The notes under the pieces are model-generated. The model was not told the DNA's origin, did no database searches, and worked only from the letters and a program-made list of their open reading frames with translations. The translations under genes and the position numbers were made by a program. Shown one piece after another: positions 1-5,256 of a DNA stretch of 5,729 bases; position 1 is the stretch's first letter, and the number at the start of each line of letters is the position of its first letter. The stretch is taken from contig ONSE01000170.1 of NCBI GenBank assembly GCA_900320415.1, positions 1 through 5,729 of the forward strand, given 5' to 3'. This stretch comes from an uncultured Eubacteriales bacterium (GTDB taxonomy: Bacteria > Bacillota > Clostridia > Oscillospirales > Acutalibacteraceae).

Positions 1-1
1 C

Positions 2-1087
2 ATGGCAAGAGTTTACAATTTTTCCGCAGGCCCGTCGATGTTACCCGAGTCTGTACTCAAGAAAGCAGCGGCTGAAATGCTCGACTATGAGGGCAGCGGC
101 CAGAGCGTAATGGAAATGTCCCACCGCAGCAAGACCTATGATAAGATCATCAAGGACGCTGAGGCGCTTCTCAGAGAGATTATGAACATTCCCGACAACT
201 ACAAGGTACTGTTTCTGCAGGGCGGCGGTTCCACCCAGTTCGCGATGGTTGCCCTCAACCTGATGAACAAGAACAACAAGGCTGACTATATCGTAACCGG
301 TCAGTGGGCAAAGAAAGCCCTCCAGGAGGCACAGCGCTACGGCGACGCAAAGGCAGTCGCTTCCTCCGCGGACAAGACCTTCACCTATATCCCCAAGACC
401 GACAAGTCCATGTTCCGTGAGGACGCGGATTATGTTTATATCTGCATGAACAACACCATCTACGGCACCGTTTATCACGAGCTTCCCGACACAGGCGATA
501 TCCCGCTCGTTGCGGATATCTCCTCCTGCGTTGTTTCCGAGCCCATCGACGTTTCTAAGTTCGGTCTGCTCTTCGCGGGCGCACAGAAGAATATGTCCGG
601 CGCCGGCGTTACCATCGTCATCGTCCGCGAGGACCTCATCGGCAACGCGATGGATATCACCCCCACCATGCTCAACTACAAGATACACGCTGACGCGGGT
701 TCCCTCTACAACACTCCTCCCTGCTATGCGATCTATATCGCGAAGCTCGTTCTCGAGTGGATCAAGAACGAGGTCGGCGGCCTCGACAAGATGAAGGAGC
801 TCAACGAGAAGAAGGCAAAGCTCCTCTACGATTTCCTCGACAGCTCCGAGCTGTTCAAGGGCACCGTTGTTCCCGAGGACCGTTCCCTGATGAACGTTCC
901 CTTCGTAACAGGCGACGCGGAGCTTGACGCCAAGTTCGTCAAGGAGTCCACCGCGGCAGGCCTTGTGAACCTCAAGGGTCACCGCACCGTCGGCGGCATG
1001 AGAGCTTCCATCTACAACGCGATGCCTTATGAGGGTGTTGTCGCTCTGGTTGACTTCATGAAGAAGTTCGAGGAAGAGAACAAATAA
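2..1087 (+). CDS. serC: Phosphoserine aminotransferase (SerC)
   Basis: This is a PLP-dependent class V (fold type I) aminotransferase of 361 residues, the normal full length for SerC. It converts 3-phosphohydroxypyruvate plus glutamate to phosphoserine plus 2-oxoglutarate, the second step of serine synthesis, in the cytoplasm. Visible family marks are the N-terminal NFSAGPSMLP (6-15), the cofactor phosphate-binding GGGSTQF (74-80), TGQW with Trp102, Asp172 in VADISS, the Schiff-base lysine Lys196 in GAQKNMSGAG, and YNTPP (236-240). These match the E. coli residues Trp102, Asp174, Lys198 and Asn239/Thr240. The ATG starts one base into the window, so its ribosome binding site and promoter cannot be seen, but the N-terminus aligns as complete. 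serA follows after 27 bp with no terminator between, so the two are probably one operon. Lysine codons are mostly AAG, as expected of a well-expressed gene. Confidence 0.96.
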   Translation: MARVYNFSAGPSMLPESVLKKAAAEMLDYEGSGQSVMEMSHRSKTYDKIIKDAEALLREIMNIPDNYKVLFLQGGGSTQFAMVALNLMNKNNKADYIVTGQWAKKALQEAQRYGDAKAVASSADKTFTYIPKTDKSMFREDADYVYICMNNTIYGTVYHELPDTGDIPLVADISSCVVSEPIDVSKFGLLFAGAQKNMSGAGVTIVIVREDLIGNAMDITPTMLNYKIHADAGSLYNTPPCYAIYIAKLVLEWIKNEVGGLDKMKELNEKKAKLLYDFLDSSELFKGTVVPEDRSLMNVPFVTGDAELDAKFVKESTAAGLVNLKGHRTVGGMRASIYNAMPYEGVVALVDFMKKFEEENK

Positions 1088-1114
1088 TTCTTTGACAGTA
1101 AAGGAAGAATCACC

Positions 1115-2251
1115 ATGTATAATGTACTGACATTAAATAAGATCGCCGCGGTCGGCACCGGCCGTCTCGGCGCCGACTACACCTACGGCGACAGCATCGA
1201 GAATCCCGACGCGGTTCTCGTCCGTTCCGCCGCCATGCACGACATGGAGTTTGCCGACAACCTCCTCGCCATCGCGAGAGCGGGCGCAGGCACCAACAAC
1301 ATCCCCAAGGACAAGTGTACCGAGAAGGGTATCGTTGTATTCAACACCCCCGGCGCCAACGCCAACGCGGTAAAGGAGCTGGTCCTCGCAGGTCTGTTCC
1401 TCTCCTCCAGAAAGATCGTGGAGGGCATTGAGTGGGCAAAGACCCTCAAGGGCAACGGCGACGCCGTCGGCAAGATGGTTGAAAAGGGCAAGAGCCGGTT
1501 CGTCGGCCCCGAGATCACAGGCAAGACCCTCGGCGTGATCGGCCTCGGCGCGATCGGCATTCTCGTAGCCAACGCCGCGGTCGCTCTGGGAATGAACGTC
1601 ATCGGCTTCGATCCCTTCGTTTCCGTTCCCAACGCGCTCAAGCTCAATCCCTATGTCAAGCTCATGAAGAGCAACGAGGAGGTCATGACCTCCTGTGATT
1701 ACCTCACCATCCACGTGCCCCTCACTCCCGATACCAAGGACCTCGTCAGCGCGGAGATGATCGCCAAGATGAAGGACGGCGTGCGCATCCTCAACTACAG
1801 CCGCGACGGTCTTGTCAACTGCGACGCGGTTCTCGAGGCGCTCAAGAGCGGCAAGGTTTCCAAGTACGTGACCGACTTCGGCAACGACAAGATCCTCGGC
1901 GAGGAGAATGTCATCGTTCTGCCCCACCTCGGCGCGTCCACTCCCGAGTCCGAGGACAACTGCGCGATGATGGCGTGCGACCAGATCAAGGAGTACCTTG
2001 AGAACGGCAACATCGTCAACTCCGTCAACTATCCCGCCATCTCCCTCCCCAGAAGCGGCGACAAGCGCATCTGCGTGATGCACAGGAACGTTCCCGAGCG
2101 TCTGCATGACGCGCTCGAGGGAATGACCGTCGTCGGTATGCTCACCAAGAGCCGCGGCGACTACGCCTACACCATCATCGATGTGACAGGCGAAGCCAAC
2201 GTCGAAAAGCTCGAGGCTGTCGAGGGCGTTGTCAGAGTCAGAGTGATCTGA
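1115..2251 (+). CDS. serA: D-3-phosphoglycerate dehydrogenase with C-terminal ACT domain (SerA)
   Basis: This enzyme oxidises 3-phosphoglycerate to 3-phosphohydroxypyruvate with NAD, the committed step of serine synthesis and the step before SerC. It has 378 residues, the compact form without the extra intervening domain of long SerA proteins. Seen in order: the substrate-binding half with VRS (36-38) and ARAGAGTNNI (55-64); the Rossmann segment with GLGAIG (143-148) and the NAD-selecting Asp166 in GFDPF; NYSRDGLVN with catalytic Arg230; PHLGASTPE with catalytic His271; and an ACT-like tail from about residue 318. The usual catalytic Glu position appears to hold Asp258 (FGND). The ACT tail keeps His323 and Asn325 but looks shortened and altered, so serine feedback may differ. 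The start is supported by AAGGAAG at 1101-1107, 7 nt before the ATG. It is co-directional with serC and followed by a strong terminator. Confidence 0.95.
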   Translation: MYNVLTLNKIAAVGTGRLGADYTYGDSIENPDAVLVRSAAMHDMEFADNLLAIARAGAGTNNIPKDKCTEKGIVVFNTPGANANAVKELVLAGLFLSSRKIVEGIEWAKTLKGNGDAVGKMVEKGKSRFVGPEITGKTLGVIGLGAIGILVANAAVALGMNVIGFDPFVSVPNALKLNPYVKLMKSNEEVMTSCDYLTIHVPLTPDTKDLVSAEMIAKMKDGVRILNYSRDGLVNCDAVLEALKSGKVSKYVTDFGNDKILGEENVIVLPHLGASTPESEDNCAMMACDQIKEYLENGNIVNSVNYPAISLPRSGDKRICVMHRNVPERLHDALEGMTVVGMLTKSRGDYAYTIIDVTGEANVEKLEAVEGVVRVRVI

Positions 2252-2274
2252 TTCAATAACAAGAGTACTATGTA

Positions 2275-2309
2275 GGCGCTGCCGCGCAATGCGGCAGCGC
2301 CGTCTTTTT
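2275..2309 (+). terminator. Rho-independent terminator of serC-serA
   Basis: A perfect 11-bp stem pairs 2275-2285 (GGCGCTGCCGC) with 2291-2301 (GCGGCAGCGCC) around a 5-nt loop. It is followed by GTCTTTTT on the plus strand. It begins 23 nt after the serA stop. In the opposite direction the same stem has no U-tract, so it should be an efficient terminator only for serA transcripts. The final TT overlaps the spoVAC stop codon read on the other strand. Confidence 0.93.
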
Positions 2310-2763
2310 AAAACAGCCGGATCCCGAACAGATTCAAGCTCCAGAGCAAAAGACCGTAAAGCGTGGCGGCGACGGTGCCGTAGACAATGACGGGGCCCGC
2401 GATGATGAACATTTTCGCGCCCAGACCCGTGACGTAGCCCTCGCTCTTGAACTCGATGGCGGGGGAGGAGACGGCGTTGGCGAAGCCTGTGATGGGCACC
2501 AGCGTGCCCGCGCCCGCGTGCTTCGCGATTTTGTCGTAGACGCCGAGGGCGGTCAGCCCGACGCCGATGAAAATCAGCGTCACGGAGGTCAGCGTTTTCG
2601 CGTCGCTTTCGGAAAGTCCCGCCGCGCCGTAAAGCTCGAGAATGACCTGTCCCAGCGCGCAGATGCCGCCGCCGATAAAAAACGCCTTGATGCAGTTGAC
2701 TGCTGTTTTGGATTTCGGTGAATTTCTGTCCACCATTCGTGTGTATTCCTGTTTGGTAACCAT
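2308..2763 (-). CDS. spoVAC: Stage V sporulation protein AC (SpoVAC)
   Basis: A small integral membrane protein of 151 residues, almost the length of Bacillus subtilis SpoVAC. SpoVA proteins sit in the inner membrane of the spore and move Ca-dipicolinic acid in during sporulation and out at germination; SpoVAC itself has been described as a mechanosensitive-type channel. Three hydrophobic stretches are visible at about 22-46, 58-76 and 116-145. Between the last two lie the family hallmarks AGAGTLVPITGFANAV (83-98) and EFKSEG (104-109), which fit SpoVAC better than the related SpoVAE. The ATG is supported by AAAGGAG (minus strand of 2770-2776) 6 nt upstream. The usual operon partners spoVAD and spoVAE do not follow: downstream the gene runs straight into the serA terminator. 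Expression would be expected in the forespore under sigma-G, but only a weak promoter candidate was found. Confidence 0.93.
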   Translation of the reverse strand: MVTKQEYTRMVDRNSPKSKTAVNCIKAFFIGGGICALGQVILELYGAAGLSESDAKTLTSVTLIFIGVGLTALGVYDKIAKHAGAGTLVPITGFANAVSSPAIEFKSEGYVTGLGAKMFIIAGPVIVYGTVAATLYGLLLWSLNLFGIRLF

Positions 2764-2819
2764 AACGCGCTCCTTTGGATATCACTACTTTGTACCGTTA
2801 TTATTTTCCGGAGGTGCAC

Positions 2820-2826
2820 AATTATG
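2820..2826 (-). promoter_or_regulatory. Weak candidate -10 element for spoVAC
   Basis: Read on the minus strand this is CATAATT, 6 of 7 matches to the sigma-G -10 consensus CATWHTA. It would start transcription roughly 50 nt before the spoVAC ATG. The matching -35 position 17-18 nt upstream is only a run of A, not a GHATR element, so this is a guess guided by the known forespore expression of the family. A TATACT on the same strand (2861-2866) is another possibility. Confidence 0.22.
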
Positions 2827-2862
2827 TTAAAATTATTACTTTATTTTTTTGCCGGCTTGTAG
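2824..2862 (+). CDS. Possible 12-codon leader or small hydrophobic peptide ORF
   Basis: The ORF encodes MLKLLLYFFAGL and ends at TAG 2860-2862. It is preceded by GGAGGTG (2810-2816), the best Shine-Dalgarno match in the window, with 9 nt from GGAGG to the ATG. The peptide is almost wholly hydrophobic after Lys3. It lies between divergent spoVAC and the cysteine desulfurase gene, out of frame with the latter, and its stop abuts the TATAAT box at 2863. A transcript carrying it would have to start upstream of about 2805; TTGGAT (2775-2780) with TATTAT (2799-2804) is a possible but poorly placed promoter. The AT-rich composition could produce such an ORF by chance, so translation is unproven. Confidence 0.3.
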   Translation: MLKLLLYFFAGL

Positions 2863-2868
2863 TATAAT
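2840..2868 (+). promoter_or_regulatory. Probable sigma-A promoter of the desulfurase-thiI operon
   Basis: A perfect TATAAT lies at 2863-2868 in an AT-rich stretch. The -35 position at 17-nt spacing (2840-2845, TTTATT) is a poor match to TTGACA. The predicted transcription start is near 2875, giving a leader of about 28 nt before the TTG start at 2903. This placement argues against translation starting at the in-frame ATG 2849, which lies upstream of the -10 box. The weak -35 would fit a promoter needing help or under control. Confidence 0.55.
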
Positions 2869-2869
2869 A

Positions 2870-2883
2870 AGCATATATATGCT
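2870..2883. promoter_or_regulatory. 14-bp perfect palindrome over the predicted transcription start (candidate operator)
   Basis: AGCATATATATGCT is its own reverse complement. It begins one base after the TATAAT box, so it spans the expected +1 of the desulfurase-thiI operon, a typical position for a repressor site. No regulator gene is in the window and I cannot assign a known binding motif. The alternating AT core makes a chance origin more likely than for a mixed sequence. Confidence 0.35.
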
Positions 2884-2891
2884 AAAAGGGG
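2884..2891 (+). promoter_or_regulatory. Ribosome binding site that decides the desulfurase start
   Basis: AAAAGGGG is the only purine-rich Shine-Dalgarno-like stretch near the N-terminus. It lies 11 nt before TTG 2903, an acceptable if long spacing. It is only 2 nt from GTG 2894, too close, and is downstream of ATG 2879, so it favours the TTG. Confidence 0.5.
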
Positions 2892-2902
2892 AAGTGAAGG
2901 CT

Positions 2903-4027
2903 TTGCATTATCTGGACAACAGCGCGACCACTGCGGTGTCGCCGGGGGCGGCGCGGAAGGCGCTTGAGATGATGACAGAGATCTACGCGAACCCTTCTTC
3001 TCTGCACTCGTTCGGCATTCGCGCGGAGCGTGAGGTAGAGGCGGCGCGGAAAATCATCGCGGCGCAGCTCGGCGCGTCGGAGGAGGAGCTTCTCTTTACG
3101 AGCGGCGGCACCGAGGCGAACAACCTCGCGCTTTTCGGCGTCGCGGAGGCGAACAGACGCAGAAGAAAGAAGATCGTCATTTCCTCGGTGGAGCACAGCA
3201 GCGTCATCGAGGCGGCGCGGAAGCTCGAGGACGACGGCTTCACCGTTGTGAGGATTCCGCCGCGCTCCGACGGTATCATCCATCCCGCGGACGTTGCGGC
3301 GGCAGTGGACAGCGACACCGCGCTGGTGTCGGTCATGCTCGTCAACAACGAGACCGGCGCCGTTATGCCCGTCGCGGAGATCTTCGAGGAAGCGCGGGAA
3401 GAAAATCCGCAGGTGCTTTGCCACACCGACGCGGTGCAGGCGTTCGGCAAAATGAACGTCAGGGTAAAGCGTCTGGGCGCGGATCTGCTGACCGTCAGCG
3501 CGCACAAGGTACACGCCCCCAAGGGCTGCGGCGCGCTGTACATCAAAAAGGGCGTGCGGCTCGTGCCCCGTCAGTACGGCGGCGAGCAGCAGAAAAAGCG
3601 CCGCCCGGGAACCGAGGCGGTGCCCAATATCGCGGCGTTCGGAGCCGCCTGTGAGGAGTTCGACATCGCGGCGAATCTCGAAAAGGTCAGGGCGCTCTGC
3701 GCCTGCGCGAAGGAGCGGCTGCTCTCCATTGAGGGCGTGGCGCTCAACTCCCCCGAAAACGCGCTGCCCTATGTGCTCAATATTTCGGCGGGCAGGGTGC
3801 GCAGCGAAACCATGCTCCACTATCTCGCGGAGCGGGAAATCTACCTCTCCTCCGGAAGCGCCTGTGCCAAGGGCAAGCCGAGCCATGTTCTCGGCGCCAT
3901 GGGCTATGACAACGACAGAGCTGACAGCGCCCTGCGCATCAGCTTTTCCAAATACAACACCAAGGAAGATATTGACGCGCTGGCTCAGGCCCTCGCCGAA
4001 GGGCTGCGGGAGCTTGCGCACAGATAA
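2903..4027 (+). CDS. Cysteine desulfurase, group I (NifS/IscS family, NifZ-like partner of ThiI)
   Basis: A PLP enzyme that takes sulfur from L-cysteine, leaving alanine and an enzyme persulfide that is passed to an acceptor. From the TTG start it has 374 residues. Seen in order: YLDNSATT (3-10), NPSSLHSFG (30-38), TSGGTEANN (66-74), His98 in VEHSS, HTDAVQ (174-179) with Asp176 and Gln179, the Schiff-base Lys202 in SAHKVHAPKG, RPGTE (234-238), and the persulfide-forming Cys321 in SSGSACAKGKPSHVLGAMG. The segment from Cys321 to SHVL is about two residues shorter than in IscS as I recall it. thiI begins 8 bp downstream and no iscU is seen, so the likely role is a dedicated sulfur donor for ThiI, as for B. 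subtilis NifZ, rather than general Fe-S assembly. No symbol is given because the homologue is variously named nifZ, nifS or iscS. In-frame alternative starts are ATG 2879 (382 residues, nearly leaderless) and ATG 2849 (upstream of the promoter, unlikely). Confidence 0.93.
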   Translation: MHYLDNSATTAVSPGAARKALEMMTEIYANPSSLHSFGIRAEREVEAARKIIAAQLGASEEELLFTSGGTEANNLALFGVAEANRRRRKKIVISSVEHSSVIEAARKLEDDGFTVVRIPPRSDGIIHPADVAAAVDSDTALVSVMLVNNETGAVMPVAEIFEEAREENPQVLCHTDAVQAFGKMNVRVKRLGADLLTVSAHKVHAPKGCGALYIKKGVRLVPRQYGGEQQKKRRPGTEAVPNIAAFGAACEEFDIAANLEKVRALCACAKERLLSIEGVALNSPENALPYVLNISAGRVRSETMLHYLAEREIYLSSGSACAKGKPSHVLGAMGYDNDRADSALRISFSKYNTKEDIDALAQALAEGLRELAHR

Positions 4028-4035
4028 GGAAGCTT

Positions 4036-5217
4036 ATGAAAGAAATTTTGCTTTTGAAGGACGGCGAGATTGTCCTGAAGGGACTCAACCGCCGTCAGTT
4101 TGAGGACGTCCTCAAGCGCAACATCAGAACCGCGCTGTTCGGAACGGGACAGTATGAGATCACGTCCGCGCAGTCCACCGTCTACATCAAGCCGCTCAGC
4201 GACGACTGCGACCTCGACGAGGCGTGCGACCGCGTGGGCAGGGTGTTCGGTCTGGCGGCGTATTCCCGCGCCGCCGTCTGCGAGGAAAAAACGCTGGAAT
4301 CCGTTCTCGCCACCGCGCCTGTCTATCTCGCCAAAACGCTCAGAAGGGCGAAAACCTTCAAGGTCGAGGCGAAGCGCAGCGACAAGAAGTTTCCCCATAA
4401 ATCCCCCGAGATCTGCCGTGAGACGGGCGGCGAGATCCTGCGCCGGTTCCCCCATCTGCGCGTGGACGTCCACAATCCCGACGTGACCGTCTATGTGGAG
4501 ATCCGCGACTTCGGCGCGTACATCCACGCCGACCCCCTGCGCGGCGCGGGCGGTATCCCCGTCGGCACGGGCGGCAAGGCGGTGATCCTGATCAGCGGCG
4601 GCATCGATTCGCCCGTCGCCGCCTACATGATGGCGAAGCGCGGCATCAAGCTGACCGCCGTTCACTTCGCAAGCCCGCCCTACACCAGCGAGAGGGCGGA
4701 GGAGAAGGTCGTGAAGCTGCTTTCCAAGGTCAGCCGCTACGCCGGCAGCATCAAAATGTACACCGTGCCCTTCACCAAAATCCAGGAAAAGCTGCGCGAC
4801 GACTGCCCCGAGGAGCTGTTCACCATCATCATGCGCCGCCTGATGATGCAGATTTCCGAGCGTATCGCGCGCGATAACGACTGCGCCGCCCTGATCACGG
4901 GCGAGAGCCTCGGTCAGGTGGCGAGCCAGACCATCGGCGCGCTGGGCTGCACCAACGACGCGGCGGACATGGTGGTGTTCCGTCCGCTGATCGGCATGGA
5001 CAAGCAGGAGATCATCAACATCGCCTATAAAATAGATACCTACGAAACCTCCATCGAGCCGTATGAGGACTGCTGCACGGTGTTCACGCCCAAGCATCCC
5101 CGCACAAAGCCGATCCTGAAATTCGTCAGAGAGGCGCAGGAGAGAGCGGACTTCGCGCCGCTGGTGGAGGAAGCGCTGCAGAACTTGAAAATCACCTATA
5201 TCAACCCCGAATACTGA
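4036..5217 (+). CDS. thiI: tRNA 4-thiouridine synthetase ThiI, rhodanese-less form
   Basis: ThiI adenylates uridine 8 of tRNA and replaces its oxygen with sulfur, giving the near-UV sensor 4-thiouridine; in some bacteria it also serves thiamine thiazole synthesis. This protein has 393 residues. Visible parts are an N-terminal ferredoxin-like region (1 to about 55, with LLKDGEIVLKGLNR), a THUMP RNA-binding domain (about 58-165), and the AANH/PP-loop domain with ATP-binding SGGIDSP (187-193), ITGESLGQVASQT (287-299) and FRPLIGMDK (315-323). It ends after the C-terminal region and lacks the rhodanese domain of the E. coli enzyme, like the roughly 400-residue Bacillus form. EDCCTVF carries Cys346-Cys347, probably covering the active cysteine Cys344 of E. 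coli. AAGGAAG (4026-4032) overlaps the desulfurase stop and sits 3 nt before the ATG, so translation is likely coupled. The gene ends with tandem stops TGA TAG. Confidence 0.96.
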   Translation: MKEILLLKDGEIVLKGLNRRQFEDVLKRNIRTALFGTGQYEITSAQSTVYIKPLSDDCDLDEACDRVGRVFGLAAYSRAAVCEEKTLESVLATAPVYLAKTLRRAKTFKVEAKRSDKKFPHKSPEICRETGGEILRRFPHLRVDVHNPDVTVYVEIRDFGAYIHADPLRGAGGIPVGTGGKAVILISGGIDSPVAAYMMAKRGIKLTAVHFASPPYTSERAEEKVVKLLSKVSRYAGSIKMYTVPFTKIQEKLRDDCPEELFTIIMRRLMMQISERIARDNDCAALITGESLGQVASQTIGALGCTNDAADMVVFRPLIGMDKQEIINIAYKIDTYETSIEPYEDCCTVFTPKHPRTKPILKFVREAQERADFAPLVEEALQNLKITYINPEY

Positions 5218-5223
5218 TAGTCC

Positions 5224-5239
5224 GCCGCGATCACGCGGC
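5224..5239 (+). other. Small hairpin between thiI and the next gene
   Basis: GCCGCG (5224-5229) pairs perfectly with CGCGGC (5234-5239) around the loop ATCA. No T-run follows; instead the ribosome binding site of the next gene begins at once. It is therefore not an intrinsic terminator. It may be an mRNA stability or processing element, or nothing. Confidence 0.3.
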
Positions 5240-5240
5240 A

Positions 5241-5250
5241 GGAAGGAAGG
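5241..5250 (+). promoter_or_regulatory. Ribosome binding site supporting a GTG start
   Basis: GGAAGGAAGG is a strong purine-rich site ending 6 nt before GTG 5257. Upstream in that frame there is no other start before the TAG at 5218-5220, so GTG is the only reasonable start. Confidence 0.7.
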
Positions 5251-5256
5251 GCTTGC

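Noticed and set aside
41..982. A 313-codon open frame on the minus strand over serC.
   Set aside because: It is a compositional shadow of serC. The protein shows no recognisable motifs, while the plus strand has a complete catalytic set.
1092..1123. A perfect TTGACA (1092-1097) and a perfect TATAAT (1118-1123) around the serA start codon.
   Set aside because: The spacer is 20 nt, too long for a normal sigma-A promoter. The -10 lies in codons 2-3 of serA, so the transcript would lack the start codon and ribosome binding site. TATAAT here is simply the Tyr-Asn codons.
1133..2785. A 550-codon open frame on the minus strand covering serA and spoVAC.
   Set aside because: It is antisense to serA and lies in another frame over spoVAC. 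The protein is low-complexity and Arg/His/Val/Gly rich, with no family motifs, as expected from the strong third-position bias of the real genes.
2642..2830. A 62-codon plus-strand frame running antisense to spoVAC into the intergenic region.
   Set aside because: It overlaps spoVAC on the opposite strand, has no ribosome binding site, and its product has no recognisable features.
2840..2862. The T-rich run TTATTTTTTT as a terminator before the desulfurase gene.
   Set aside because: No stable GC stem precedes the run on the plus strand; only a weak AT-rich partial pairing is possible.
2948..3230. Repeated GGCGGCGCGGAA segments (near 2948, 3040 and 3211).
   Set aside because: They encode similar Ala-Arg-Lys helix positions in the desulfurase and reflect codon preference, not a repeat element.
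2882..4021. A 379-codon minus-strand frame over the desulfurase, and a similar one over thiI (3985-5097).
   Set aside because: Both are Arg-rich or Asp/Gly/Val-rich antisense frames without ribosome binding sites or motifs, and lie opposite genes with full family signatures.
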